In this document: positions 13,454-27,600 of the stretch, piece after piece
How positions within the stretch are numbered: position 1 is the stretch's first letter
How the letters are laid out: each line of letters starts with the position of its first letter
Assembly (NCBI GenBank): GCA_905250115.1
Contig: CAJNOI010000166.1
Coordinates: 1-64,000, forward strand
Reading direction: 5' to 3'
DNA: 64,000 nucleotides
DNA from: Adineta steineri
Taxonomy: Eukaryota; Rotifera; Eurotatoria; Adinetida; Adinetidae
The notes under the pieces: generated by a model
Told to the model about the DNA's origin: nothing
The model's input: only the letters and a program-made list of their open reading frames with translations
Databases searched by the model: none
Translations under genes and position numbers: made by a program

Positions 13454-13735
13454 CTTTAGTCAGTAATATTTTTTATTTGAAATGGAATACAAATAATATA
13501 ATGAATTGAGAACAGCTTATCCTGTTTTTCACTCGGAGAAGATCTTATATATATATATAGATAGATAGATATGTGTGTCATGCGTAAAAATGTATTTGCT
13601 TTTTCCAAAAAAAGAAGAGAGAAGCCTTTTGCTAAAGCTTTTTCTTCTCTCAAGTACAAAACAAATAGACATTAAGTGACAAAAACATGTTTCGAGTACA
13701 TATATATGTTATAGATAAGTCAATAATATAATTTC

Positions 13736-14116
13736 TTAAATTATTGTGGGTGCAATACAAATTGTCGAACCACACATGTTGGAACAACACTTTTCAGCTC
13801 CCTTGCAATCATTGTCAACATCACAAAAATGTCCATCACATAAACCCCAATATGGATTATCTTTCATAGATTCAGATGTTGGACATGTGCCTGATTTTGG
13901 TTCATTGTCTTTAGGTATAATACAATGAAAACCACATGGTTGTTCAACACGAAAACAACATTTTTTATCTGATGGACATAGATCTTTTTCTGTTGTACAT
14001 GATGATTCACATTTAGTTGGTGGCCGAATGAAGCCATAACCAGGGCAAACTTTTTGTCCTGCATTGACGACTGATATGATCACTAATAAAAACGCAGCAA
14101 GTGAATAAAAAGACAT
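13736..14116 (-). CDS. small secreted protein with two WAP-type domains
   Basis: Single-exon 126-residue protein. A clear signal peptide (MSFYSLAAFLLVIISVVNA) is followed by two cysteine-rich modules. Module 1 (~22-67) runs from VCPGYGF through DLCPSDKKCC to CGFHC; module 2 (~73-123) runs from GTCP through DVDNDCKGAEKCC to NMCGSTIC. The C-x-D-x-C, KCC and CG.xC spacing is that of whey-acidic-protein four-disulfide-core domains, which are usually secreted protease inhibitors or antimicrobial proteins; which applies here is unknown. Both domains keep the central CC pair. No intron, unlike nearly all neighbours. It lies 283 bp upstream of the CSAD start, on the same strand. Confidence 0.85.
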   Translation of the reverse strand: MSFYSLAAFLLVIISVVNAGQKVCPGYGFIRPPTKCESSCTTEKDLCPSDKKCCFRVEQPCGFHCIIPKDNEPKSGTCPTSESMKDNPYWGLCDGHFCDVDNDCKGAEKCCSNMCGSTICIAPTII

Positions 14117-16018
14117 GTTTTCGAAAAAATGTAATAATCTACAAGAAAAAAGTTACAGAAAATATATCGGTTTGTTCATGGAAGGAAGTGATCTTGTCAC
14201 GCTCGTTTTGTAATGAATGAGAAGTCGCAGATCCCTGTACAGTGTTCGTTTATGCATAATGAAACAAACAGAGCGTGATAAAATCATATTTTACGTGGAC
14301 AGGTCGTATGGTATTCTAAGTAATTCAATATTGAAGTGAAAACATAAAAATGAAAGAGAATATATATAAGAATGAAAGTCAATATTGATCAGAAGGATAT
14401 TATTCTCAGCGTTATATTAATCTTAATATTTTTCTCAATTCGACCTCGATGTTAAATAAAGTTAATCTTTGATTATTAAAATAAATGTACTTAGAAAATA
14501 TTAAAAGATAAGAATAAAATATGTGTCAATTGAAATGATAGGATGATGGGAGGCACGATACAGTATATAATCGCAAAGATAACTTAAACATGTATTTATA
14601 TGGATATGTTTAATAGAAATAAAAGTAGCTTTTTTTAATTATCTATCATTAAAATATAGTCATGCAATTATAACATGTGTTTATATCAAAACCACCACTG
14701 TTTTACATATAGAATATCATTATTAAGAGATGTGTTAGCTGAGAAAGATAGCTGTATATTTTTGTGATAGATGAAATCTGCTTATACTTCTTTCTTATTA
14801 TAAAAATATAATGAACGAAGTATATTTTGGTAGCATGAAACTCGATTGTTTTTGCTTCATGTTATAATTTTCAATATTTAAACAACGAATTTGTTGACGT
14901 CCTTCTTATCGATACGTGTATCACATATAAATAGCATGACGTACATGTACTGTTAATATTCTAATTAGTTCATGAAGATACATATGCAATCTTTGTGCAA
15001 GACTATTTATTACGAGTTTAGTATATGAGACAAATAAAATCATTACATATAAAGAGAATAGTGTTACTAATAGAAGACAGTGAAGGTTAAAGCTCTATAA
15101 ACGTATAACTCTCTTGTCATAATGAAAAATATTGTATTTCTGAATGACAATTTCACATTCAATACAAGGTTTATTAAAGCATAATAAACATATATTTTAG
15201 TGGAAACTAATTTGTTTTATATATAGTCGATATATACACACAGACAAGCTCGGCAGAACATCAATATTCATTAATCAAGGATGCTTTTTTTTAAAGATTT
15301 TTATAACTGATATTATGATTTTTCTTGTCAATACATAGAGCGGTACATGATTCAATACTGAGCGGAACAAAATCAAACTGATATAGAGATTTTTCATATC
15401 TGATAGTTGACAAATAAATGATACAGATATTTTCTATGAAGTCTTTATTTGATTTCTTTAAAAGTGAGTCAGTGTAATGATTATTTAAGAAACTTCACTC
15501 AATAAATCTGAGTTTAAATTCAATTATAAGAAGAATATAATTAAAAAAATCAAACTTTTTAACCTTTCTTCAATCTTTTGTTTAAACTTTTAGTAAAATA
15601 TACGATGTTCTTTTAATTATAAGGTTACAATCTAACATAAGAAAACAAATTTTCTTTCAACCTTTGATAATATCAAAAGATAATATTATGTTTCTTTCTT
15701 TCTCTCTCATATTCAATATATATGTATATTTCAATTAATCAATCGAGAAATAATGCTATTTTTTCATCTTATAAGCAAAGAAACAAAAACCTCGATTACA
15801 AAGTACATTATTATAAACGTTGCAATACAAAAAAGAAAACGAACAAAACATGCATAGTATAAAAAAATAGTGAGACAAACAAAAGCGTATAATCGAAAAA
15901 AAATTGCTTAGAGAGAGAGAGAGAGAATGATCAAACACTGTACATAGAATAAGAAAAGATGTGAGTATAATCTAGCACCATTACTACCACTGTTAACATC
16001 AATCAATTTGATTTTTTT
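14117..16018. other. intergenic, no gene recognised
   Basis: About 1.9 kb of AT-rich spacer between the WAP gene promoter side and the 3' end of the PH-domain gene. A short (GA)n run lies near 15911-15926. No coding block, structured RNA or repeat with terminal inverted repeats was seen. Confidence 0.55.
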
Positions 16019-19000
16019 TTATGTATTTAGATGAGATGCTCGTTGTTGTTGATATGATTTATTTAAATAATGTTTTGCTAAATGGAAAATAATATCGAAT
16101 AAATTTTCAAATTAAATTTTCAAAGCAAAGCAAAAAGGAATTTATAGACAAAAAAAGCGAGAGCAATTATCCCGATGAGCTCACCCGTGGTCGATAATCA
16201 TAAATCTTTAAAATGAAAGAAATCATTGTCATAACACATTCACACAGTAAATCATTTTCGAGCATTTATATATATGGTGTGAAAAAAAAGAAAGAAACTC
16301 CTTTTTTGCGCTTACCTGCAACTTGACGACTTTTTTCTTTTGCTTCTTCTGCAAGTACTGATTGTAAATTAAGAGCCTAGAATTTAAAAGTATTACAAGT
16401 AGTTACGAAATCATTTAAGTGAATATGAATAGAAATTATATTCAAAGAAAATTATTTACATTGAAGATTAGTACACTTGATACAAATTATTACGAATCTT
16501 AGTTACTAATGTAAGTCATCTGTATCGAATCATTGACATGGAAATCAGCATTCAAAGGTTTGATTATTATATTAAAAGAATTTTTTCTGATTAATCTATA
16601 AATGTCATTTCTCAAGTAATGAAATTAACTGATTAGATCTAATATAGAAATTTTCTGAAACTCTAAGACATCCGACAGTATTCTAGGATCATAATCTCTT
16701 TCGATTCGTAATTTGAATAACATACTTTTTCACGTTCTTTTTCTAATCGATGATGATTGTAAGGTAAATGAATATCTCTTTCATTATAATCATGATCATT
16801 AAGTTCTTGCATACTATAAGAAAAACAAAAAATTTAGATCATGCGAATTGATTTTTTTCTGTCTTTTGATTACCTTTGTTTTGAAAGCATTTTTCGTACT
16901 TCTTCTTTTTTCTTCATTTTTGCTAAACGTTCATTTGGGGTTAACATTTGATCATCATTACCAAAATCAATTAATCTATCAGGTATATCAACTTTATCTG
17001 GTCGATATATCTATTTAAATAAATAATAAAATTTTTTTGTATTTATATTATCTTCTTATTCTCTACTTCTTTATCAATTGTATCAATATCAAAATCTTTT
17101 TTTGTTTCAAGTGTTGTACGTGTATGTGGATATGGTTTAAGTATACTCTAAATTTTGACAAAAGGATTTATTAGAATAGTTCTTTTGTAATATGAAAATT
17201 TACATTTGGTATAAGTCCATGATCACGTCTAGCGGATTTAACAGTTGCCATACGTGTTGTTGCTGTTGTTGAATTACTATTACTATTATTTGTATTTAAA
17301 TGTAAACTATTTTTTCTTGGTGTCCATTTTGTTGGTGTTCGTAATCCATCACGATCCTGAATAAATTAATGAAACTGTTTTTTTTTTCGAAGAAATCAAT
17401 TAAATATTTACATAATCATCTGCTGTTGATGGACCACGTACTGGTTCAGATGGGTCAGGATAACGTGTCATTGATACAGATCTTTGTTCTAAAGAAGAAG
17501 AAAAAGAAAGATTTAATTGGATAAATAGGCGAATTTACTTGTTGGACTAGGACTTTGACGATGCCATTCAAAATTTTCATTCGTATAATTATTACTACGA
17601 TAATTTGGACTACCATCTAAAATAAATAGAAAATAAGAAAAAAATAACTCAATTTTATTATTTTACTTAGATGATACTGTTGATTTGTTGGTGTATGCAT
17701 ACTTAATGGACGTGATTGATAACGAGGTGAACGTTGAAAATCCTCCTAAATATTTTATTAAATCATTAAATATTAATTAAATTATTTTATACTTTTATTC
17801 GTTCAGTTTGATTTCTTGTTTTTAATGTATCTATATCAGTTTCATTATGTGAACGCCAACCATTTCGATTTGGTGATGATAATCCTAATCGTAAAAATTC
17901 TTTTTTTTATTATTAGAAAAATTAAATTCTATTTACCTTCATCAAAGCATGGAATTGTGTTAACATGAGATATAATATATTTTTCTAATGAACGTAAATT
18001 TGTAACTAATTCTGTTAATTGCTACAAAAAAGTATTTTTCATTTATTCAAATTAATCCTCATTCATTTATTTTCCTTACTTGACTAACATGTGATACATA
18101 ACTATCAGTTGTATTTATTTGTTCACGTAATAATGGTAGAATATTTTCTACACGATTTTGTTCATTTGGAGAATAGATCTGACGATTCCATTGAAGTAAT
18201 GATGTAAAATCATTTAATAATGACTAAAAACAAATAGATTATGAATAAAATTATATATTTTTTCATAATATACTTGATGTTGAAGTAGTGTTGATAATTC
18301 ATCTTGAAGTTGAACAGCTAAATGAACAAAAAAAAACAATTATTTCAAGAAAAAAAGAAAGCAAAGTTTCAATTTACCTAATTTATCTTCATGTAATACT
18401 CGATCAATATCATTCTATATAAAAGATAACAGAATTCATTACTACTAATGATGTAAAATAATACGAACGAGAATCGAGAATTGAGTATCATCAAGATCTT
18501 TACGAGAATTTAATGTTTGTATTAAATTAATTAAAGTTGAACGACGTTGTAGAAATGTTGTCTAATATAATATATAGATTTATTTTAAATGATTTCATTT
18601 ATTTTAATCTTTTTTGCTTTACTACAAACCTCACTTTTCAATCTTGACCATTCATGTGTTGACATATCTTTAAGTAAATGTTGAAGATCGATCATCTATT
18701 AGATGTTTGAACAAAAAAAAACGTCAATACAAATTATTTTTTTTTTAAATACTTTTCGTTCCCATATTGGTTTGCAGCGTTGTAATTGTTCAGCTATTTT
18801 TCGGCAATGTTGCATAAATACCGATTGTTGTGGCGATGAGCTAAAATGAAAATGAAAATTTTTTTTTAAAAAATCAATTTTTATTCTTACTTATTCTTCA
18901 AAAAAGTATTTCTACCATATAATTGATCAGTAATTTTCTCATAAAATGTTAATAAATGATTAAGTAATTCAACATATCGTTTTATAATTCTTGATGATTT

Positions 19001-22000
19001 ATTTATGGATTCATGCTAATTAAAATAAAATAATAGATATGAATAGAAAATAAATTTTTTTTGTCTTACACAATCATGATCAAAACGTTGACTCCCACTT
19101 AAATTTGACATAACAGATGTGGGTCGAGTTGATACAGCTAAAATGTAAAAATGTTTTATTCGATTAATTTTCTTTTTAAATCTTACGCATTTGACGATTT
19201 GTTGTTTGAGAAGAATTGAACTAAAGAATGAAATATATATATATATGATAGAAAAAAATAATTAATACAGAGATCAATATTGACCAGATGACCCCCGCAT
19301 GTATCAATAGTAATCATCGACTTCAATACAAATTAGTGTACATATTCATATTAGAAAGAAAGAAGGAGAAAAAAAAAGATGAAGAGAAATGATACTCAGT
19401 TTTCTTCTCATTACACATATGAATGCTTAGAATGATGTGTCCCGATCTGATTAAACATATAAAGAACATGATCTCATTTTTGTGACCCAGAAAAATATAA
19501 AGACACAAGAAATAGATGAGGACATATGTACGTTAATCATTAAGAGAGAAAGAGAGAAAAAGAAATACTTACTCCGCCTCGTTTACTACTCATTCGTGGT
19601 GATTGTGTCCAACCATTAGTATTACGTGAAGGTGGACGAACTATCTGATTATTTCCCACACGATGATCTCTAAAAGAAAAGAAAAAAAATTGAAATAGTG
19701 TCGTTCATATATTTTATTAAGTATTAAATCATTATGTTATCTTGAATACAATAAATCAAATTGATTTTTTATTAAAACAAACCTTTGTAACATACGATTC
19801 TGCCAAGCCATTAATTCATGTTCAGCATATGTTCTATGATGATTATTTGGACTTAGTTGAGGTCGTTCATGGTATTGATATTGTTGCTGATAAGATTGTG
19901 TAAGATGAGGTGGAGGAGGAGGAGATGTACTAGTTGTTGGCGTTGTAAAATCACCAATTGATTTTGATCGTCGACGTAATATTGATCGTGTTGATGATTG
20001 CCGAGATCGAGTTGTTGGAGACATATATTGCTGACGTGGTGATTCGTTCGATGGATAATAATCTGTTTGTGCAACACGATTTGGACCAAGAACAAGACGA
20101 TCAACAACAGTAAAATCGTTTCCGTCACGATGTCTAGTTAATGTAGGTGTTCGTAATTTAAAACGTTGAGGAGGAGTAGTTGTTCTATCTACAAGACGTT
20201 CGTTATAGTCTTCTGTCAATTCATCTAGTCGTCTTGATGTCCTCGTGATTGTACGATGATCATTGTTATTATTATTATTGTTTGATGTAAACGATAACGG
20301 TGTCTGTCCGTTTGCTGAGCGATTAACGTCAAAGCCCCATGAACCTATAGTTGCTGAAGATGACTGATGAATAACACCATTACTAACATTCTGAGGATAT
20401 ACTGGTGATGCTGAACGTCCATGATACCAACGATTATTATAATCAATATCCTCCTCCTCCTGATCATATGAATTTAGAAATCGATTTTGTTCATTTATTG
20501 TCGATGTTGCTGCAACAGGCATTGTTGGTTTATACGATCTATAGAAGCAAAAAGAAAAGAAGTGTAAGAATAATAGTAACTAAATTATTTATATTATTAT
20601 AAAAAATTGATTTTATTCAGCTTCAATATTATTCTAGTATACCTGTTGCTTCTTTGTGTCATTTTTTTAAGATTAAAAAAGCAAATAAAAATCTTTTCGT
20701 TTTTGTCTTGATGTTACGTCGTCATCAACAAAGAATAGTGAAGAGTAAATTTTCATATTCGAATAAATAAATGAATGAATGAATGAATAAAAGAGATCGA
20801 CTACAGAACAGTAGGATGGCGATGGCGGTGGTGCAGCCAGCTACCGTTTGTATCGAACGGAAGAAACAGAGCAATAAGACGATATAAACAGAAAGAGAAA
20901 AAAAAATTGAGAAAAAAAGAGAAGAGAACTTCAGTTCAGTATTTGATTACACAAATTGACACATAGACAAAGCAGCAGTAGTGTATACGTTGCCTCTCTT
21001 CGTCCCTCTCTCTGTATTTCTCGTGTACGCACACGTACTGAATGAAACTGAAGTTGAATGAAGAAAAAAAAGATCGAACGCAAATGTACATAAATAGAAT
21101 TATGTATGTACCAACTATTGTCTCACTATTGCATCACAGAAGTCTATTGACAGAATAAACGATTAAAAAGATGAAGGAAATGTATATTGTTCAGTGTCAT
21201 TATTTTTCGACTTGTTTTTGAAATTCACAAGGCTATGTCAGTCAGTAAGCAGGTCATTTTCACTCATATGCATATATACCTATATACAAATCGATAATTG
21301 ATGATTGACGAGCTCGTTCACTTACTTTCATATGGGACACTTTAAAAAGCTGTCAAGAAAAAGTATAGAGAGGATACGGAGGCGTAAAGGTGTCGGCGAC
21401 AAGAGTAATAGTATGTAGTAAGCGTTCGTCTTTTTTCTTTTTCTTTTCGAATATATAAAGAGACCTTCTTGTCATTTAATTAGAACTACTATTGTAGAGT
21501 GAAGAAGAAAAAAACAGAAATACAAAAAAAGAACGAGGGACGAACAACAAGCAAGTGTGATAGAGAACAAAATTTTCACATGGGAGTGATGATGATCTAT
21601 TGCATAAAAAAAAAGATCATCGAACACGCAGCATGCATGATAGTAATGGCAATGTTGACTTAAATCTTAATCGGACCTCAGACACTTCCCGTGATCATAT
21701 AGGTCATCTACATACATGCATGTATGTATGCTTGCTTAGTCTCTGCTGTGATGGTTGATCTACAGACACTAATCTTAAACAAGGTCGATCTAAGAAATAA
21801 CAAGGGCATATGTATATACGTATGAAATAATGTAAAATGTTCTTGATCAATAAAACTTACTTGAGAAATAGAGTTTGTTTTATATTTTTCATCTTTAATG
21901 CTAAGAATACTTGTAATTTTACCTAATATATAACCTACTACTATTCCGTTATCTACTTCATTTTCTTTTTATACTTGCCGTTGAATGATTCTTACTATTA

Positions 22001-23398
22001 CTACTATCTTAGTATTACCGGTCAGATGGTTACAGATAGATGGCATTCAATACTCTTTTTTTGTCTTGACCTATGCACCTCAAAGGAAAAAAAAACAAAT
22101 CCTTCTTTGCGCTCAATCAAATCTTGTGTAGCTCCCCATATAGGCAGCTCAAATTTCTACAACTGTCTTATCGATATTAAAAGGTGTATATGAAAAGAAG
22201 AACAATTTTTCTTCTCTTCTTCTTCTTCTTCTTCTTCTTCGTTATATTACTTTGACTAGCGTTACTATTACTTTAAAGTAAACTGTACACTATACATCAA
22301 AGCATACAACTAAACATGAACAAGGGACAGTGCGTTCATCCATCTATACATAAAATTACAAAAACAGTGTCGAACACTTTTCAATGTAGAGCCTTGCGTG
22401 CACGCGTATGTCGTCGCCGGCGGTGCAGAATTGAAAATTGATAATATTAGATGGCTGCACTAAAGAATACAGGTAGACGTTATGTGAAGAGCAACGATAT
22501 ACGTATGTACATGTATGTATGCGACTACAATCATTCGTGGAACAGCATACACATTGCTTCACGTCGCAATTGAGATGCAAATTGCCTTTTTTTCTGTCGC
22601 TGGGTTTTTTTTCTTGATCGTTGTAAAATAGCCTCGTTCATCAGACGTAAACGAAGTAAAAGAGAGAAAAGGACAGTTATTTTCTTTTAAAATGGCGTTT
22701 GTTTCGTTTCGAATACAAGTTTATTCTTACTTATATTGTGTTTTTGAACTATTAGTATTCATCCAACCATTATAATCTAATTCAGTATTTGAATCAATTG
22801 AATGCAAATCAGTACCAAAATATGTTCTAATCGATGAATATTAAAAAAAAGTAAATAGAAAAATATATGAAAGAATAGTTACTCAACAGGAACATCATTA
22901 ATAATTGAAGCTGAAAGACGTAAAGCATTGATCCATTGTGTCATTGATTGTTTAGTATTTGCAGCAAAATAAATTGGTTTTTCATTGGACGAATAAGGAT
23001 TATAGATCTAGATTTATTAAATGAAACAAATATTTTTGATAATAAAAAAGAAAAATACACATAATATTTCGATTACTTTAAAAGTATATCCTTTGTGTGA
23101 TATTGAATCATATGAATTTGTAATGGATACTCGATAATTTTGAATATGAATCGTCTTTTCCAAACGTTTATAAAAGGAATCTGTAGAAATAAAATAAAAT
23201 AATTATTTACAATTTACTTTTAGTAATGATATATAAAACAAATATAATTCTTTTACCTTGATATATAGACAACTGTTGATCTTGTAATTGAAGCCATCGT
23301 TTTTTCCAATGTTTAAAAGTTTTATTAGCATAATAAATGTGTAAACTACCAGAGTTTTTAACAAGATCGGTCCTTGAAAAAACAAAACGAAAAATCAA
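16019..23398 (-). CDS. PH-domain protein, PLEKHA5/6/7-like
   Basis: Multi-exon minus-strand gene. The 5' exons 23398/23372-23257, 23180-~23073, ~23008-22893 and ~22826-22730 encode a PH domain: HWKKRWLQLQDQQLSIYQ, KGYTFKIYNPY, and a C-terminal helix with the invariant Trp (MTQWINALRLSA). A Ser/Thr/Pro/Asn-rich low-complexity region follows (20538-19780), then coiled-coil exons (19.1-18.0 kb; e.g. LTELVTNLRSLEKYI), then a conserved-looking tail with IPDRLIDFGNDDQMLTPNER and MLSKQSMQEL. The last exon (16077-16019) ends SHLNT-stop. The order PH, disordered, coiled coil, then an LTP-E/N-ER...LLxKQS tail fits PLEKHA5/6/7 adaptors that link phosphoinositides to junctions and microtubules; no WW domain is visible. 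CNK-type PH was considered, but SAM and PDZ are absent. The true 5' end is uncertain: ATG at 23398 is in frame, but the exon also has an acceptor-like AG at 23373-23374. Confidence 0.65.
20643..20662 (-). promoter_or_regulatory. candidate internal first exon / alternative promoter of the PH gene
   Basis: A short open stretch starts with ATG at 20662 (MTQRSN), ends at a GT donor, and splices in phase to the exon at 20538 (then SYKPTMPVAAT). The PH exon ending at 22730 also ends in phase 2, so either can feed the same downstream exon. The short form would lack the PH domain. Inferred from splice phase only. Confidence 0.45.
20663..22729. other. large intron / internal promoter region of the PH gene
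   Basis: About 2.1 kb between the PH-domain exons and the rest of the gene, far longer than the usual ~55 bp introns here. It contains a (GAAT)n stretch near 20770-20787 and a (TTC)n tract at ~22215-22240, but no coding blocks on either strand that I recognise. Its size and the short exon at its downstream edge suggest an internal promoter. Confidence 0.5.
22215..22240. repeat. (TTC)n microsatellite
   Basis: Pure pyrimidine trinucleotide tract of about 26 bp within the large intron of the PH-domain gene. Confidence 0.9.
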
Positions 23399-23799
23399 AA
23401 TTAAAACAAATTATTTTAATTATTTAAACTAATAATTAAAAATTTAGTGCTTTTTTTTCTATCTCACTCGTTCAATCGTAAATAATACATCTTATTGATA
23501 TTGATCGAAACATGGATACTCCTCCTTCAATTAAGCATCGTCATCATCATCTTGATTTAACCATTGTAACAAAAAGTTATAAGGTAAGATAAAAAACGAA
23601 TAAAAAAAAGAATAAGCATATGAAGAAGAATTTGATCTATTTCTTTCTATCAATCAATCGACCTTGTCCATATTAGTATAGGTTAAAAATAAGAATAAAA
23701 AAAAAAGGGCGCATGGGAAAAGGCATTTTACAAATAAACACAGACTATATACTGCCCGATCGTCTCCATCATCAACTCTCGAGATAAGAACATATTCAT

Positions 23800-23830
<31 letters not shown>

Positions 23831-24657
23831 GATGCACGTGCGTGTCTATCTATGTAGTTCATTTGTCGGACACCAAATAAATTTCATATACATTACCTAT
23901 TATTCATCATTGTTAATATTATAAATCTTTCTTAATATTATTGACACTTGCTTTCGTCTTCATATTTGGTACATATATACATAGAATATCAAATTCAGCA
24001 AAATCATCGTTACCTACTGTCGTACGTTTCGTGGCCTCAAATACTACGTAAGAAGAGAAGAAAGAAGAAGAAAAAAAAAAGAACTTCTTTTTTTTCCTGT
24101 TGATTTTAAATCATAGTTGTATATATGGAAGAACAGAACACATCAGTCATTGATGCCGGAAAAAATGAATCTGATCACACCTTGCTGCATAAGCAAACAA
24201 GTGACATATACTCTACTTGTCGTAAAGCCACAGGCGCATGTGCTCATAAACCAATTGAGTCACATACTCTTCTCAATCTATGAAGTGCACTTTTTTTTCT
24301 AAATCATCGTTTTTGAGATAAATTTACATATAAGTGAAGTGAGATATATAGATATAGTCAATGTTTGTAACATCAAGGATATATGTTATACAAGATCAAA
24401 GAAAGAAAAAAATACATTCACACAGCAAAAAAGAAAAAGAGAGAAAAAGAAAAATACACATACATATATGGTATATATGATCTATACACTATATTTCTAT
24501 TTGCTTGTATTTTATAATATACAGTAAAAAATAAACACTTTTCTTGTATTTAATCTTTCTATCTATAAGATACATATGAGTATTATATTATTGCAAACCA
24601 ATGAAAAAAAAAATAGTTCATTATTGTAAGTATATATATATGTCAATTATGTTTGTG
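23399..24657. other. spacer upstream of the PH gene and downstream of PDS5
   Basis: About 1.26 kb with low-complexity CA/TA repeats (23799-23830) and A-rich runs. It should hold the promoter of the long PH-gene transcript and the 3' UTR of PDS5. A 24-codon plus-strand frame (23512-23583, MDTPPSIKH...) ends at a GTAAGA donor-like site, but I found no plus-strand exon for it to join. Nothing else gene-like was seen. Confidence 0.5.
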
Positions 24658-27600
24658 TTAAACTTTGCTTTTGACACGAGATTTTGATTTCGGTGATGGT
24701 GATGAAGATGATGATGATGCTGAACGTAATTGAGGTTTTTCATATGCAAAATTCACACGAGCTCGATTTGAACTACTTGCTGGAGTTTTTCGACTGTTAT
24801 TTCCATTAACTGATGGTGAACCTAAATACAAAAATTAGTCTAATATTTTTCTTACAAGAAATAAAAAAAGAAAGAATGCCAGATAATAATCTCTACTCTC
24901 AGCGATTAACGACTAATGTTTAGTACATGTATCACGCGAGATTATTTTCTATATAATCAGTAAAGGATTAAAATAAATAATCCGAATGTTTTATATTAAT
25001 AAGCTATTTTGTATGTTTATTTAAGTTGTTTCTCTTATCTAAGTTGCAAATTTTGTCCTTCTTTAGAACTTAATCATAAATTCATATATTCGAGAGAAAA
25101 AAAAGAAAATAAGTTTAATATTTAATTAAGATATTTTCTTTTCGTTCTTCATACGATATATGTTTATTTTAAAATGTCTATTAAACATATATTTTGATTG
25201 ATGATGTGTGAATAGAGAGCGATATAAATGATTACATCAATGTCGAAAAGAGTGTGATTATAAATTTCATCTTTTTTTTATTATTCAAATATTATACTAG
25301 CGTCTTGAAGGTCAAATGATATGAGTGAGTTAAAAGTATTTTTCTCGAGGTCTAGAGCTTATAAAACAATTTAATAGAATTTTTTTTCTTGTCTTTAGAA
25401 ATAGAAGTATGACATTTTATAATTGAAAATCTTTATTGAATTTAAATTGTTGTATACAATAGTCACCGAATATAATCATACGATGAAATTTATTTATATA
25501 TTATAATTCGAATAAGAATTTTTTAATAAGAAAAAGAATACATAGAGAAGTCATGAATTAAAATATTTATGTGCCCACTTTTCTTATCAAATATCAGTCT
25601 ATTTAGTTATTCAATCTTTTTTTTTGATGCGGTATTAAACACTATATCTCACAAGTAGCAATTCATTATAAAAAGAACTTGTATCATGAAAATGATAAGA
25701 AATGAATGATAATACGAAGTCCAAAATTCTATGAATATTGATAGTTGTTCAGTGTTTTATCTAGCGAGTAGGCTGAGTGGGCGGCGCCCATCCGAAATTT
25801 CGATTCGTCTATCCAAAATACGAGACTTGAACAAAGCACTGATAGGCGGCGCTCACCCAAAGTTTTCATTTTGCCCACTCGACTGTTCGATTCGCACAGC
25901 CGAAAAGATAAAACACTGTAGTTAGTGGCGGCGCCAAGGGTGGGCTGAAGTGGGCTCAGCCTACCCTGAAATTTTTTTCAGATCTTAAAAAAACCTATGA
26001 TATTCTATCTGAGCCCACCCTAATCAAGAATCCTGGCGCCGCCGCTAATTGTAGTTGTCTAAACATCTAGTCTTATGAAATATTTTCTATACTATAAAAC
26101 GTTTTGCTAGTAGAAAGAGAGAATTTCAATCTTTCATGATTTTTTTACGAATGTCCTCAAAGATAATAAAATATATATACATCGAATTATTTTCTTACTT
26201 GATTTTTTACCGTTATTCTCTTCAATATTACTACTAGTTTGTCGTTTACGTTTTTTAATACTTGGTAGAGCTTTTTGTTTCTTTGCTGAATTATCATTTT
26301 CTTCGTCATTATCTCCACTGATTTTTTTTCGTCTTGTAGTATTTGTTGGTGTTTTGATAATTGTTATACTTGATGCTGTTGTATTATTTGAATCAGAATT
26401 TGTTTTACGTTTATTTGTTGTTGTTGGTGTATCATTAGCTGCTGCTGCTGGTGTTGTTGTTGTTGTAGTTGATGTAATTGCTATTGGTTTAAGTTTTATT
26501 TTAAAATCTTTTGGTAAATATGAAAAATGATTATAACGTATTTTTTTAAAATACAAATCAGGTAGTGGAACATTTGAACTAGCTCGGCATATCATTAATG
26601 ATGATGCACGTTGAGATAAAATAACATAAGCTAGATCAACAAGTACATGTAATTTTTTTAATGCATCTTTTCTTTCAGCTTTTTCTTCTTTATCAGGTGA
26701 TATTGATGCATCTTCGGCTGATTTTATTGAACGTAATAAACCTTTGTAAAATAAACCAACTGTTGTATCACAACGTAATAATAATGCATCTAATAAAAAT
26801 AAAATATAATCCGTCATTGTATGTAACATTTCAATATCATCGTATAAAATAAATGCTGGTGATTTGGAAAGAAAATATAGAAAATATGTTAGAGAATATT
26901 CGGGATATAATGTATAATCAATAGGTTTATCATCAGTTGTTGATGAACTATTTTCATCATCATCTTTATCATCATGATCGAAACCATTTGTTGGTTGATG
27001 ACCATTACTTGTATGAGCTGTTTTATAAGATAATTGAAGTTTAATATGTTCACGACGTGTATCAATAATTTGTAACATTGAACGATGAATTTGTTCACGA
27101 TGTTCACGTTCAGGTTCTTTAGCAGCAAATGCTAATAATGCAAGTAATTCAATAGGACATAATGGATCACGTAAATGTTCAGCTAATTTACGATATGTTC
27201 GTTGACGAATTGGTGACGATGGATCCTAATATAAAGAACGTTATTTTTGTTTTATTGTTTTAGAAACGAAATTCTTACTCGAAGTAATGTCATTATCGTA
27301 AGAAAATCTTCAGGTTTTATACGTGTATAAAAATATGAATTACAAATTAATTTTAATAAACATGATACACCACAAAGACGAATGTAAATGATTTCACTTT
27401 CACTAAAAATAAAAAGAAATGAATTAATGGAATAGATATATAAGAAATTCTTACCTCATTTCACCCGTAAAATCTTGATCTTTTTCAATACATTTTCGTA
27501 TAAGTTTATACGTAATTGTAAATAAACTACCTGAATTTTCACGTAAACCTAATACTGCTCGAGTCATTGCTTTGATTAATTCACGCTAGAAATTAAAAGA

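Noticed and set aside
22730..23398. PH domain as part of a CNK (connector enhancer of KSR) gene
   Set aside because: The C-terminal PH helix resembles CNK, but no SAM, CRIC or PDZ exons exist upstream before PDS5, and the downstream coiled coil and tail fit PLEKHA5/6/7 better.
23512..23583. Plus-strand 24-codon exon-like frame (MDTPPSIKH...) ending at GTAAGA; the minus strand reads FLLQWLNQDDDDDA-stop
   Set aside because: Neither reading has an adjoining exon with a proper acceptor or donor in range. Possibly a short UTR frame; too weak to call.
26661..27128. Frames antisense to or overlapping the PDS5 exon at 26.1-27.2 kb
   Set aside because: Shadows of the PDS5 coding exon in other frames.
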